The notes: generated by a model from the letters alone, not told the origin. 64,000 nt of DNA from Streptomyces sp. WM6386 (GCF_000972385.1 NZ_JXTE01000022.1:1-64000); one strand, 5' to 3'. Counted from the stretch's first letter, positions 1-10,284 are shown. Translations and numbers: made by a program.

Positions 1-340
1 CTACCCCTGCCACTCCCCGTCCCCGTCCCGCTCGACGGACCCCACGGCCTCCCCGACCACCTCCGCCACCGCCTCGGACACGGCCGACGACTCCTCCGAC
101 GCCCGCGAGAGCACACCCCCGGTCCTGCGCCGCGGCTCCGAGGGCGACGAGGTCAGCGAACTGGAACTCCGCCTGACCCAGCTCGGCCTCTACACCCGCA
201 AGGCGAGCGGCCACTACAACGAGGGCGTCGAGGACGCGGTGAGCCGGTACCAGTGGGCGCGGGGGATCCAGACGGCCGAGTACGGGGTGTACGACCTCGC
301 GACACGAGAGCGACTGGAGTCGGAGACCCAGGAGCCGTGA
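1..340 (+). CDS. Peptidoglycan-binding domain protein, C-terminal part (cut by window edge)
   Basis: The frame is open from base 2 to the TGA at 338-340, giving about 112 residues with the N-terminus outside the window. The first ~38 residues are a Ser/Thr/Pro/Asp-rich linker. The rest has the look of a PG_binding_1 domain: LRRGSEGDEVSELELRL, then QLGLY, a YNEGVEDAVSRYQ helix and a short tail. Such domains bind cell-wall peptidoglycan, normally next to a membrane anchor or hydrolase domain that cannot be seen here. The acidic, Ser/Thr-rich linker resembles that of the zinc-ribbon protein at 60699-61586, so a similar cytoplasmic head plus membrane segment is possible but not shown. Confidence 0.85.
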   Translation, partial: YPCHSPSPSRSTDPTASPTTSATASDTADDSSDARESTPPVLRRGSEGDEVSELELRLTQLGLYTRKASGHYNEGVEDAVSRYQWARGIQTAEYGVYDLATRERLESETQEP

Positions 341-388
341 GCACCTGACGGCGAGTGGGTGGGATGCCTGCGGCGGCCCGTTGCACCT

Positions 389-529
389 CAGCCCGTCTGG
401 GGGTACCCCCTCTGGGGGAGGACGAGGCCCTTCGGGCCGATGGGGGTCCAGGGGGCGGAGCCCCCTGGGAGCGGGGTCGAAGGGGCGGCAGCCCCTGGGG
501 ATGGGAATGGGTAAGGGCGGCGGGGGCGA
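389..529. repeat. Intergenic repeat family 1, copy 1
   Basis: This GC-rich stretch has nested hairpins (gggggtaccccctctggggg, ggcccttcgggcc, cagggggcggagccccctg). It is nearly identical, in reverse complement, to 60501-60647, and a shorter version lies at 36588-36686. It fills the gap between two convergent genes (ends at 340 and 561). The apparent ORFs across it change frame between copies and are not coding. Confidence 0.85.
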
Positions 530-560
530 AGAAGGGCCCCGGGTCGGCCCAGGCGCAGAC

Positions 561-1229
561 CTAGCGGACGTACAGCCGTATCGACCCGTCCGCCGTGCCC
601 TCCACACGGACCTGGGTCAGATCACGGACGACCACATCCGGATCGTAGAAGTCGGCCCGCGACCCGACCCCGACCACCCGCATCCCAGCAGCGCGCCCCG
701 CAGCGATCCCCGCCCCGGAGTCCTCGAAGACGACGCAGTCCTCCGGCGCCAGCCCCAACTCCGCGGCCCCCTTCAGAAAACCCTCCGGATCCGGCTTGCT
801 CGCGCCCACGGACTCGGCGGTGATCCGGATGTCCGGCAGCCGCAGACCGGCCGCAGCCATCCGCGCCGTGGAGAGGGCGCCATCCGCCGAAGTCATCAGC
901 GCATGCGGCACACCGTGCAAGGACGCCAGAAACTCCGACGCCCCCGGTATCTCCACCACGCCCTCCATGTCCGCCGTCTCCTCGGCAAGCATCAGCGCAT
1001 TGTCCGCGTGGTTCTGCTCCATCGGCCGATCCGGCAGCAGCAACGCCATCGACGCGTACCCCTGCCGCCCATGGACGACCTTCATGACCTCGTCGCCGTC
1101 CAGTCCGTGCCGCGACGCCCACCGCCGCCAGCAGCGCTCGACGACGACATCGGAGTTCACAAGGGTGCCGTCCATGTCGAGCAGGAGGGCGCGGGCGGTC
1201 AGCACGGTGGGCACGGCGGTGGCCGTCAT
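561..1229 (-). CDS. HAD-family phosphatase (beta-phosphoglucomutase/phosphatase-like)
   Basis: 222 residues. HAD motif I is LLDMDGTLVNSD near residue 16 (nucleophile and acid/base Asp in DxDGT), motif II is LMTSAD, the motif III lysine is in GASKPDPEGF, and motif IV is VVFEDSGAGI. An alpha-helical cap lies between motifs I and II, as in subfamily I sugar-phosphate phosphatases. It should dephosphorylate a small phosphorylated metabolite in the cytoplasm; the substrate is unknown. The ATG at 1229 was preferred to the upstream in-frame start at 1343 because TTGGAG sits 6 nt before it and homology-like sequence begins there. It stands alone, convergent with the gene on its left. Confidence 0.85.
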   Translation of the reverse strand: MTATAVPTVLTARALLLDMDGTLVNSDVVVERCWRRWASRHGLDGDEVMKVVHGRQGYASMALLLPDRPMEQNHADNALMLAEETADMEGVVEIPGASEFLASLHGVPHALMTSADGALSTARMAAAGLRLPDIRITAESVGASKPDPEGFLKGAAELGLAPEDCVVFEDSGAGIAAGRAAGMRVVGVGSRADFYDPDVVVRDLTQVRVEGTADGSIRLYVR

Positions 1230-1392
1230 CGGCAGCTCCAAGGCGCGAGGACCGGGGGTGACCCGGAGGGACAAGGCGGCCCCCACCCGCCGGTCAGGGA
1301 AAACGAGCGGGGAGCCACTTTGTTTCTCTACGGTACAAAACAAGGCCCGCTGTGCGCCAGCGCATCCCGAAACTGTTCACCCGCCGTTCAGC

Positions 1393-1974
1393 TCACCCAC
1401 TGACCGCCTCCCACAGACTCCACAGCCCGAGCCCCAGCATCAGCAGCGCCGCCACCTTCGTGATCAACCGCAACGGCACCCGCTTCATCAGCGCCTTTCC
1501 ACCGACGATGCCCAACCCGGCCACCGCCCAGAGCGCGAGCACCGCACCGAGACCGACGGAGAGCGGATCGTCGTAGCGGGCGGCCAGATTCGCCGTCATG
1601 ATCTGCGTCAGGTCGCCGAACTCCGCGACCAGGATCAACATGAAGCCGGCGCCCGCGACCTTCCAGAAGGACTGGTTCTCCGGGCGCCGAATCTCGTCCT
1701 CGTCCTCGTCCTTCTTCATCAGAAGCACCGCGGCACCGCCCAGGAAGAGGACGCCTGTGATCGCGTGCACGATCTGCTGCGGCAGGAGGGTGAGCACACT
1801 GCCCGCCGCCACAGCCAGCGCCACATGGAGGGCGAAGGCCGCCGCCACGCCCGCGAAGACGTACGACGCGCGATAGCGGGTGCCCAGGACCAGACCCGCC
1901 AGCGCGGTCTTGTCCGGCAACTCTGCGAGGAAGACGACGCCGAACACGACGGCCGTAACGGTGAAGCTGATCAA
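1393..1974 (-). CDS. GDT1/TMEM165 (UPF0016) family membrane cation transporter
   Basis: 193 residues, almost wholly hydrophobic, with about six membrane helices in two repeated halves. Each half carries the family motif E-x-G/P-D-K/L-T: ELPDKT near residue 18 and EFGDLT near residue 116. A charged loop (KKDEDEDE) separates the halves. Characterised members move Mn2+ and Ca2+ across membranes; bacterial ones are Mn2+ exporters. That role fits the yybP-ykoY-type leader just upstream (2062-2165), a Mn2+-sensing riboswitch class. Start ATG is at 1974, right after the leader. Mn2+ export is inferred from family and riboswitch together. Confidence 0.9.
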   Translation of the reverse strand: MISFTVTAVVFGVVFLAELPDKTALAGLVLGTRYRASYVFAGVAAAFALHVALAVAAGSVLTLLPQQIVHAITGVLFLGGAAVLLMKKDEDEDEIRRPENQSFWKVAGAGFMLILVAEFGDLTQIMTANLAARYDDPLSVGLGAVLALWAVAGLGIVGGKALMKRVPLRLITKVAALLMLGLGLWSLWEAVSG

Positions 1975-2061
1975 GGTTCCTCAATCGGTCGGGGCTGCCC
2001 CACCGAGAGTGTTACTGCGACACGACACCTCGGCACGGCAGCACACAGTCAGTGCACCACT

Positions 2062-2165
2062 GGCCGAAGGTCTCGCCGGCCGGTCACGGATGACCTGCCT
2101 CCGGGCGCCGGCTCAGACGAGCTGAGCAGTATGTCGACGGTCCGGCGAAGAGCTACTCCCCTTCA
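2062..2165 (-). promoter_or_regulatory. yybP-ykoY-type manganese riboswitch
   Basis: Read on the minus strand, the leader of the GDT1 gene starts with AAGGGGAGTAGCTCTTC, followed by GACCGTCGACATACTG, a central hairpin and a 3' arm with CCGGCGAGACCTTCGGCC. The GGGGAGTAG 5' arm and the following GAC/CGAGAC-type loops are the hallmarks of the yybP-ykoY aptamer, which binds Mn2+ and switches on Mn efflux genes. About 88 nt separate the aptamer from the start codon, enough for an expression platform. The class is recognised by eye, without a covariance search. Confidence 0.8.
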
Positions 2166-2320
2166 ACGCCGCCCATCATACGAGATCGTTTCGCCATAAA
2201 CCTTGTCGTGTCATGTACGCGTCACTAACTTCTAACCCAACGCACACCTCCCCGCAACGCGGAGCCGCGAGAGTTCCCTCGCTCGCGCTCCAACACCCCC
2301 ACCCCCCAAAGGGAGTTCGC

Positions 2321-2965
2321 ATGGCGAAGTTCTACGCGCGTCGACGGCTCAGCATACTCGCCGCGCTCACCGGTCTCATAGCCTCGGTCGGGCTCTTCAA
2401 CGGTCCGACCGCCTCCGCCGCGCTGCCCACCCCGATCAGCGGCGCCACCGCCCGCACCTACCTCGCCTCGCTCACCGTGAAGACCGAGAACCGCACGGGC
2501 TACGACCGCGACCTCTTCCCCACCTGGATCACGATCAGCGGCACGTGCAACACGCGTGAGACCATCCTCAAGCGGGACGGTACGAACGTCGTCACCGACT
2601 CCGCCTGCGCCTCCACCAGCGGCAGCTGGTACTCCCCGTACGACGGCGCCACCTGGACCGCCGCCTCCGACCTCGACATCGACCACCTGGTCCCGCTCGC
2701 CGAGGCCTGGGACTCCGGGGCCAGCGCCTGGACCACCGCCCAGCGCCAGGGCTTCGCCAACGACGTCACCCGGCCTCAGCTCATCGCCGTCACGGACAAC
2801 GTGAACCAGTCCAAGAGCGACCAGGACCCGGCCGAGTGGATGCCGTCGGTCACCTCGTACCGCTGCACCTACGTCCGCGCCTGGGTCCAGGTGAAGTACT
2901 ACTACAACCTGTCCGTGGACTCCGCGGAGAAGAGCGCGCTCACCAGCTACCTCGCCAGCTGCTGA
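2321..2965 (+). CDS. Secreted HNH-type nuclease (DUF1524 family)
   Basis: 214 residues from ATG 2321, with AAGGGAG 6 nt upstream; the longer in-frame start at 2213 lacks a ribosome site. Residues 1-34 are a Sec signal peptide (RRR, hydrophobic core, cleavage after ASA). The body carries the DUF1524/GmrSD C-terminal nuclease signature: DIDHLVPLAEAWDSG with the catalytic DH..P, a later VTDNVNQSKSDQDPAEW with conserved N and K..DP..W, and paired cysteines. Extracellular DNA degradation is likely. Monocistronic; the next gene has its own ribosome site 70 nt on. Confidence 0.9.
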   Translation: MAKFYARRRLSILAALTGLIASVGLFNGPTASAALPTPISGATARTYLASLTVKTENRTGYDRDLFPTWITISGTCNTRETILKRDGTNVVTDSACASTSGSWYSPYDGATWTAASDLDIDHLVPLAEAWDSGASAWTTAQRQGFANDVTRPQLIAVTDNVNQSKSDQDPAEWMPSVTSYRCTYVRAWVQVKYYYNLSVDSAEKSALTSYLASC

Positions 2966-3035
2966 CGATTCAGTAACGGAACCTCCCCCCAGGCCACCGT
3001 CGTTCCGTACCGTACGGGGCGACGGAGGAGGACAC

Positions 3036-4676
<1,641 letters not shown>

Positions 4677-4786
4677 CCGGGCTGCGCACGAGTGAGCCTT
4701 GTGCGGCAGGCATGATGAGGCGGACCGTCCGCTTCCAGTGAGGCGGTCTGCTGCCAAGCGCCCCCACACGCCCGGGAGTCCCCGTT

Positions 4787-6676
4787 TTGTCCGCACCGAC
4801 CACGGCCTGCGTGCCCGTCTCCGTCGCCGTGGTCGGCGCCGGGCCGCGCGGGACCAGCGTCCTGGAACGCCTCTGTGCCTCCGCGCCGGAACTGCTCCCG
4901 CCAGGCGCCCGGCTCACCGTCCACGTGGTCGACCCGGCACCGCCCGGCGCCGGCCGCGTCTGGCGCACCGCACAGCCGGCGGATCTGCTGATGAACACCG
5001 TGGCCTGTCAGGTGACCCTGTTCACCGACGAGAGCGTCGACTGCTCCGGCCCCGTCCGAGCCGGCCCCAGCCTGCACGAGTGGGCGGCCGGCGAGCTGGG
5101 CCCGGACGAGTATCCGACCCGCGCCCACTACGGCCGGTATCTGGAGTGGGTGTTCGCCCGTACGGTGCGCGAGGCACCGCCCGGCGTCCGGATACGGACG
5201 CACACGGCCCGTGCGCTACGGCTCGACGACGCCCCCGACGGCCGCCAGGTCCTCGCCCTCGACGACGGCCGTGAACTGACCGGCCTGTCCGCCGTCGTCC
5301 TCGCCCAGGGCCATCTGCCGACCGTCCCCGACGCGGCGCAGCGGGCTGTCTCGTCGTACGCCGAGACCCACGGCCTGCTCCACATCCCGCCCGCCAACCC
5401 GGCCGACGTCGACCTCTCCCCCGTCTCCCCGGGCGAACCGGTGCTGTTGCGCGGTCTCGGCCTCAACTTCTTCGATCACACGGCCCTGTTGACGACCGGC
5501 CGCGGCGGCCGTTTCGTGCGCGATCGGGGCGGGCTGCGGTATGTCCCCTCCGGCCGTGAGCCCCGTCTGTACGCCGGGTCCCGGCGCGGTGTCCCCTACC
5601 AGGCCCGCGGTGACAACGCGAAGGGGCCGTACGGCCGTCACACCCCGCTCGTCCTGACACCGGAGGTCATCGCGGGCTTCCGCAAGCGCGCCGACTCAGG
5701 TGAGGCGCCCGACTTCCTCGCCGAGATATGGCCGTTGGTGGCGAAGGAGGTGGAGACGGTCTACTACGCGGCGCTCACAGGGCGACCGGACCTCGCCGAC
5801 CGCTTCCTCGCCGTCCCCCACCGCGACCCCCAAGAGGCGCTGGTCCTCGACGAGTTCGGCGTCCCGGACGCCGACCGCTGGAGCTGGGACCGGATCGCCC
5901 GCCCGTACACGGGGCACGGTTTCACCCACCCCGGCCGGTGGCGCGAGTGGCTGCTGGCGCATCTGCGCGAGGACGCCGCTCAGGCCGCCCTCGGCAACGC
6001 GGACGGCCCGCTCAAGGCAGCCCTCGACGTGCTGCGCGACCTGCGCAACGAACTCCGGCTGACCGTCGACCACGGCGGCATCGCCGGCGCCTCCCGCCGG
6101 GACCATCTGGACCGCTGGTACACCCCGCTCAACGCCTTCCTGTCCATCGGCCCGCCCCGGCGCCGGATCGAGGAGCTGGTGGCGCTGATGGAGGCGGGTG
6201 TGGTGGAGGTGCTCGGGCCGCGCCTGGAGGTCCGGGCCGAGGACGGGGCCTGGGTGGCGCACTCGCCCGACGTCCACGGGTCCGGCGTACGCGTGACGAC
6301 GCTCATAGAGGCACGGCTTCCGGAACCGGATCTGCGGCGCACGGCCGACGGGCTGCTCGCCCGGCTGCTGAGGACCGGACAGTGCCGGCCGCACTCGGTC
6401 GACGGTTACGAGACCGGCGGACTGGACGTGACACCGCGGCCATATCGCCTGATTGACCGTCAAGGGCACGTGCACACAAGGCGGTTCGCGTTCGGGGTGC
6501 CGACGGAGGGGGTGCACTGGGTGACCGCGGCGGGTGCACGTCCGGGTGTGGATTCGGTCACGCTTTCGGACGCCGACGCGGTGGCGAGAGCGGCTCTACG
6601 TGCGACTACAGCAGGAACGGAACCTCAAACGGAAGCAAAGCCGTGGCCAAATGTTGAACTTGCAAGCATTGATTAG
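4787..6676 (+). CDS. FAD/NAD(P)-binding protein (NAD_binding_9 type)
   Basis: 629 residues. The N-terminus is a dinucleotide-binding fold, VAVVGAGPRGTSVLERL, followed by an acidic VDP turn and an ALDDGRELTGLSAVVLAQG segment typical of flavin-dependent oxidoreductase-like proteins. The family (FAD-NAD(P)-binding, lysine/ornithine-monooxygenase related) has few characterised members; substrate and reaction are unknown. The TTG start at 4787 has GGGAG 8 nt upstream; a GTG at 4811 is the alternative. The 3' end overlaps the -35/-10 region inferred for the doxX-like gene. Confidence 0.75.
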   Translation: MSAPTTACVPVSVAVVGAGPRGTSVLERLCASAPELLPPGARLTVHVVDPAPPGAGRVWRTAQPADLLMNTVACQVTLFTDESVDCSGPVRAGPSLHEWAAGELGPDEYPTRAHYGRYLEWVFARTVREAPPGVRIRTHTARALRLDDAPDGRQVLALDDGRELTGLSAVVLAQGHLPTVPDAAQRAVSSYAETHGLLHIPPANPADVDLSPVSPGEPVLLRGLGLNFFDHTALLTTGRGGRFVRDRGGLRYVPSGREPRLYAGSRRGVPYQARGDNAKGPYGRHTPLVLTPEVIAGFRKRADSGEAPDFLAEIWPLVAKEVETVYYAALTGRPDLADRFLAVPHRDPQEALVLDEFGVPDADRWSWDRIARPYTGHGFTHPGRWREWLLAHLREDAAQAALGNADGPLKAALDVLRDLRNELRLTVDHGGIAGASRRDHLDRWYTPLNAFLSIGPPRRRIEELVALMEAGVVEVLGPRLEVRAEDGAWVAHSPDVHGSGVRVTTLIEARLPEPDLRRTADGLLARLLRTGQCRPHSVDGYETGGLDVTPRPYRLIDRQGHVHTRRFAFGVPTEGVHWVTAAGARPGVDSVTLSDADAVARAALRATTAGTEPQTEAKPWPNVELASID

Positions 6677-6689
6677 TCCGACCTAACGT
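6660..6689 (+). promoter_or_regulatory. Candidate promoter of the DoxX-family gene
   Basis: TTGCAA (6660-6665) and TAACGT (6684-6689) are spaced by 18 nt and overlap the end of the preceding gene. The -35 lies inside the palindrome CTTGCAAG (6659-6666), which could be a regulator site. By eye only. Confidence 0.4.
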
Positions 6690-6761
6690 GGGGTGCTCGC
6701 TCGGTTCCGTCCCCCACCGGTCCGCCCCAGGGACCGGCCCGACCGTAGGAGTACCCCCCAC

Positions 6762-7214
6762 ATGACCGGACGCCTCAACAGCGCCCAGCCGTACGTCCTC
6801 GGCCTGTTCCGCATCGTCGTCGGACTGCTCTTCACCAGCCACGGCGCCGTCGCGCTCTTCGGCGTGCTCGGCGGCGCGGACGGCAAGGGCGGCACCGTCG
6901 AGCTGGGCACCTGGCCCGGCTGGTACGCGGCCGCGATCGAGCTCGTCGGCGGCTCCCTCGTCCTGATCGGCCTGGGCACCCGCTTCGCCGCGCTCATCGC
7001 CTCGGGCGCGATGGCCTACGCCTACTTCAAGGTGCACCAGCCGAACGCCCTGTGGCCGATCGAGAACAGCGGTGAGGGCGCGGCGATGTTCTGCTGGGCC
7101 TTCCTGCTGCTGGTCTTCACCGGCTCCGGCGCCTTCGGGCTCGACCGGCTGTTCCAGAAGCGCTCGACCGCCGCCGAGCGGCGGACCTCGGACCAGGCAC
7201 CCGTGGCCGCCTGA
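6762..7214 (+). CDS. DoxX family membrane protein
   Basis: 150 residues, four predicted membrane helices, with GLFRIVVGLLFTSHGAVALFG at the start of the first. DoxX-like proteins are small integral membrane proteins; some partner with thiosulfate or thiol oxidation and oxidative-stress systems, others are uncharacterised. ATG 6762 was chosen because TAGGAG lies 9-10 nt upstream and the first membrane helix follows directly; the in-frame start at 6693 would add an Arg/Pro-rich stretch without homology. Transcribed from its own likely promoter at 6660-6689. Confidence 0.85.
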   Translation: MTGRLNSAQPYVLGLFRIVVGLLFTSHGAVALFGVLGGADGKGGTVELGTWPGWYAAAIELVGGSLVLIGLGTRFAALIASGAMAYAYFKVHQPNALWPIENSGEGAAMFCWAFLLLVFTGSGAFGLDRLFQKRSTAAERRTSDQAPVAA

Positions 7215-7371
7215 GCCACACCCGCACCCGACGGCGCCCGTCCCCGCGTGGGGGCGGGCGCCGGGACGTGTCGGCCGGGTGAACATGCTGTGCCGAACAC
7301 ACGCGCCCCCCATGAATCTCCTGTCACACCCCGGGCGTACGCTGTAGGGCTGTTACGGGGGAAAACGGGGA

Positions 7372-8001
7372 GTGACGGTGTTCGAGAGTCTCGGGAGTAT
7401 GGGCGTGCTGACCGGCAGCCCAGGAATCATCTACGCGATGGTGGCCGCGTCAGTGCTGCTGGACGTGTTCCTGCCGGTCCTGCCGAGCGGCGTCCTGGTC
7501 ATCACGGCCGCCACGGCCGCCGCGGCGGGCACCGGAGCGGCGACCGGCAAGGTCCCCGGCGAGGTTCCCGACCTCCTGCTGCTCACCCTGATCGCCGCGA
7601 CGGCCTCGGTACTGGGCGATCTGGTCGCGTACCGGCTGGCCTGGCGCGGCGGTGCCCGCCTGGACCGGGCCATCGCCCGCTCCCGCCGCCTCACCTCGGC
7701 GCAGGAACGTCTCGGCTCCGCCCTCGCCCGCGGCGGCGGCCCCCTGGTCGTCCTCGCCCGCTTCGCCCCGGCCGGCCGCTCGGTCGTCTCCTTCGTCGCG
7801 GGCGCCGCCCACCGCCGAGTCCGGGAGTTCCTCCCCTGGTCCGCCCTCGCGGGCCTGGCCTGGGCGGCGTACAGCGTCGCCCTCGGCTACTACGGCGCCC
7901 AGTGGCTGGGCACGACATGGCTGGCAACGGGCGTCTCCGTACTGGCCCTGTTCGCCGCAGGGGCCGGAGCGGCATTCGTGATGCGCCGCCAGCCGGCATA
8001 G
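7372..8001 (+). CDS. DedA/SNARE-associated (VTT) family membrane protein
   Basis: 209 residues with about five hydrophobic segments. It has the DedA-type FLPVLPSGVLVI motif in the first membrane-associated segment, ATASVLGDLVAYRLA, and the conserved LVVLARFAPAGRSVVSFVAG (Arg then G/P in the second re-entrant region). DedA proteins help recycle lipid carriers or maintain membrane potential. The start could be GTG 7372 or GTG 7378; GGGGAG at 7367-7372 fits the latter better. A second DedA protein is encoded at 13774. C-terminal residues are Arg-rich and cytosolic. Confidence 0.85.
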   Translation: MTVFESLGSMGVLTGSPGIIYAMVAASVLLDVFLPVLPSGVLVITAATAAAAGTGAATGKVPGEVPDLLLLTLIAATASVLGDLVAYRLAWRGGARLDRAIARSRRLTSAQERLGSALARGGGPLVVLARFAPAGRSVVSFVAGAAHRRVREFLPWSALAGLAWAAYSVALGYYGAQWLGTTWLATGVSVLALFAAGAGAAFVMRRQPA

Positions 8002-8032
8002 CGCAGCGCCCCCGCCGACTCATGGCGTGAGG

Positions 8033-8108
8033 GATTGGCAGATATGTCCCATGTCGGCCGTCAGTGACCTGCGGTTTTGCCAGCGGGCGCGGGACGGATC
8101 TGCCAATC
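8033..8108. repeat. Long imperfect inverted repeat between convergent genes
   Basis: Arms 8033-8050 and 8091-8108 are 18 bp each with two mismatches (GATTGGCAGAT..GTCCC against its complement), around a 40-nt spacer. It lies between the DedA gene (ends 8001) and the DUF2277 gene (ends 8141). It may be a two-way terminator stem, a small RNA, or the remains of a non-autonomous element; the sequence does not decide. Confidence 0.6.
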
Positions 8109-8140
8109 GCCGAACCCGGCCCGATCCTCCCGGCGCTCCG

Positions 8141-8371
8141 CTAACCGGCGCGTTGTGCGGGGGTGCCTCGGATCTCCAGGTCGGACAGTAGCTCGGCGGT
8201 GGCCTCGGCCACCGCGGCTACCGCCCGTTCGAAGACCTCCTTGTTGTGTGCGGCCGGTGCCCGGAAGCCGGACACCTTTCGTACGTACTGGAGGGCGGCG
8301 GCGCGGATCTCGTCCTCCGTCGCCTCCTCGGGCAACGCGGGCGGGCGAAGGGTCTTGATGCTGCGGCACAT
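8141..8371 (-). CDS. DUF2277 family small protein
   Basis: 76 residues beginning MCRSIKTLRPP, the conserved opening of DUF2277 proteins, followed by an EATEDEIRAAALQYVRKVSG helix and a second helix rich in Ala and Glu. The family occurs widely in Actinobacteria; its role is unknown. The conserved opening contains a cysteine at position 2. It is divergent from the MBL-fold gene 59 bp away; both starts lie close to possible promoters. No membrane or export signal. Confidence 0.85.
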   Translation of the reverse strand: MCRSIKTLRPPALPEEATEDEIRAAALQYVRKVSGFRAPAAHNKEVFERAVAAVAEATAELLSDLEIRGTPAQRAG

Positions 8372-8430
8372 ACCCCCAGTCTCGCCCCGGCCGGGGAATA
8401 GTGCCGGGCGTCCGCGGAATTGTGTGGAGC

Positions 8431-9255
8431 ATGACGACAGTGGAGATCTCTTACGTCGGCGGCCCGACCGCCGTTCTGTCTCTCGGGGGCCTGCGTCTCC
8501 TCACCGACCCGACCTTCGACGCGCCCGGCGAGTACCCCATCGGCTCCCGCGCGCTGGTGAAGACGACGGGCCCGGCGCTCGCGGCGGCTGACCTCGGCGC
8601 GGTGGACGCCGTGCTGCTCTCCCACGACCAGCACCCCGACAACCTGGACAGCGCGGGCCGCGCCTACCTCGCCGGTGTCCCCCTCGTCCTGTCGACCGCC
8701 TCCGCCCAGGACCGCCTGGGCGCCCCCGTCCGCGCCCTGCCCGTCTGGGAGAGCGTCGAGCTCGGCGGCGTACGCGTCACCGCCGTCCCCGCCCTGCACG
8801 GACCCGAGGGCTCCGAGCCCGTCGTCGGCGAGGTCACCGGCTTCGTGCTGTCCGGGGAGGGCCTGCCCAAGGTGTACGTCAGCGGCGACAACGCCTCTCT
8901 CGACCGGGTCCGGGAGATCGCCGACCGTGAGGGCCCCTTCGACGTGGCCCTGCTGTTCACGGGCGCGGCACGCACTCCCCTCGTACCGGACGCGACGCTG
9001 ACCCTGACCAGCGGGCAGGCGGCCGAGGCGGCGACGATCCTGGGCGCCCGGCATGTCGTACCGCTGCACTTCGAGCACTGGGGTCACTTCACCCAGGACG
9101 GACCGACGCTGACGAAGGCCTTCGCGGAGGCCGGACTGACGGAGCGGCTGCACCTGCTGGCGCCCGGGGAGTCCGTACGACTCCGGGCGTCTGCGATGAT
9201 CCGTTCCGAGGCGGCCACCACTCAAGGGGCCGACCGACGAAGGGACTTCGTGTGA
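8431..9255 (+). CDS. MBL-fold metallo-hydrolase (UlaG-like)
   Basis: 274 residues from ATG 8431. The metallo-beta-lactamase signature is LLSHDQHPDNLD near residue 62, with HxxHxD and Asn where many members have a fourth His, followed by an ALHG histidine, YVSGDN (bridging Asp) and VPLHFEHWGHF. The reaction is hydrolytic on an unknown ester, lactone or phosphodiester. The stop codon overlaps the next gene's ATG by one base (TGATG), which implies translational coupling with the ketopantoate-reductase-like gene, so the two may serve one pathway. Confidence 0.85.
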   Translation: MTTVEISYVGGPTAVLSLGGLRLLTDPTFDAPGEYPIGSRALVKTTGPALAAADLGAVDAVLLSHDQHPDNLDSAGRAYLAGVPLVLSTASAQDRLGAPVRALPVWESVELGGVRVTAVPALHGPEGSEPVVGEVTGFVLSGEGLPKVYVSGDNASLDRVREIADREGPFDVALLFTGAARTPLVPDATLTLTSGQAAEAATILGARHVVPLHFEHWGHFTQDGPTLTKAFAEAGLTERLHLLAPGESVRLRASAMIRSEAATTQGADRRRDFV

Positions 9256-10160
9256 TGACGCACGACGAGAAACTGACCGTGGCCGTGCTGGGCCCGGGCG
9301 GCATCGGCGGCCTGCTCGCCGCATTGCTGTCGCGGGCCGGGCACCGGGTGATCTGCCTGGCCGGGGACGAGACGGCCGCGACCCTGCGGGCGTCCGGGAT
9401 CCGGGTCCGCAGCGGTCTGTTCGGGGACTTCACGGCCGAGGTGGAGGCGGACACCGAGCTGCGGGCGCCGGTGGACGTCTGCCTGGTGGCGGTGAAGCAC
9501 ACGGCACTCGAGGCCGCCCTGGACCGCGTCCCGGCCGCCGCGCTGGGCGATGCCCTCCTGGTGCCGTTCCTGAACGGTGTGGAGCATCCGGCGACGCTGC
9601 GGGCCCGCTATCGCGAGGACGTGGTGGCCCCGGCGGCGATCCGCGCGGAGTCGACGCGGGTGGCACCGGGGGAGATCGTGCACGGCAGCCCGGTCGCGGA
9701 GATCGACCTGACCGGCGACGGGGTGGCGAAGGAGCGCCTGGAGGCGTTGGCGGACGCGCTGGACTCCGCCGGTCCGACCACCCGCGTGCTGCCGGACGAG
9801 ACGGCGGCGCTGTGGGCCAAGATGACGTTCCTGGCCCCCCTCGCCCTCCTCACCACGCGGTACGACCTCCCCCTGGGCGACGTACGCACCCGCCACCGCG
9901 AGGAGCTGACGGCACTGGCCGAGGAGACGGCCGCGGTGAGCCGCGCGTCGGGCGCCCCGACGGACCCGGCCCAGTCCCTGGCCCGCTACCACGCGTTCCC
10001 CCCGCAGACCAAGTCCTCCATGCAACGCGACGCCGAGGCGGGCCGCCCCCTCGAACTGGACGCGATCGGCGGCGCGTTGCTCCGCGCGGCGGAGCGACAC
10101 GGGGTACCGGTGCCGGTGGCGACGCGCCTGGTACGGGAGCTGAGGGACGCCGGTCACTGA
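9255..10160 (+). CDS. Ketopantoate reductase family protein (2-dehydropantoate 2-reductase-like)
   Basis: 301 residues. Rossmann motif AVLGPGGIGGLLAALL at the N-terminus, VAVKHTALEAAL with the lysine seen in PanE, VPFLNGVEH, WAKMTFLAPLALLT with the catalytic-type Lys, and the C-terminal QRDAEAGRPLELDAIGGA segment that matches the ApbA C-domain. PanE reduces ketopantoate with NADPH in pantothenate synthesis; many paralogs act on other 2-oxo acids, so panE itself is not certain. ATG 9255 shares one base with the upstream stop; a GTG at 9252 is possible. Confidence 0.85.
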   Translation: MTHDEKLTVAVLGPGGIGGLLAALLSRAGHRVICLAGDETAATLRASGIRVRSGLFGDFTAEVEADTELRAPVDVCLVAVKHTALEAALDRVPAAALGDALLVPFLNGVEHPATLRARYREDVVAPAAIRAESTRVAPGEIVHGSPVAEIDLTGDGVAKERLEALADALDSAGPTTRVLPDETAALWAKMTFLAPLALLTTRYDLPLGDVRTRHREELTALAEETAAVSRASGAPTDPAQSLARYHAFPPQTKSSMQRDAEAGRPLELDAIGGALLRAAERHGVPVPVATRLVRELRDAGH

Positions 10161-10206
10161 GACGGTCGACGGCGGCGGTCAGGCCCTCACCCTCCGCCTG
10201 GTGGGC

Positions 10207-10284
10207 CTAGGGCCCTTCTGACGGATCACCGCGGCGTCGCGACGCCCGGCACGCACGCTCGCCGCACGGGGTGGAGGGCCCTAG
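10207..10284. repeat. Inverted repeat CTAGGGCCCT ... AGGGCCCTAG
   Basis: Perfect 10-bp arms at 10207-10216 and 10275-10284 enclose 58 bp between convergent genes; the right arm contains the TAG stop of the 10281-10472 gene. It is probably a shared terminator; no direct repeats beyond the arms support a mobile element. Confidence 0.4.

Noticed and set aside
10207..10284. Inverted repeat as a miniature transposable element
   Set aside because: No target-site duplication and one arm includes a stop codon; a terminator is simpler.
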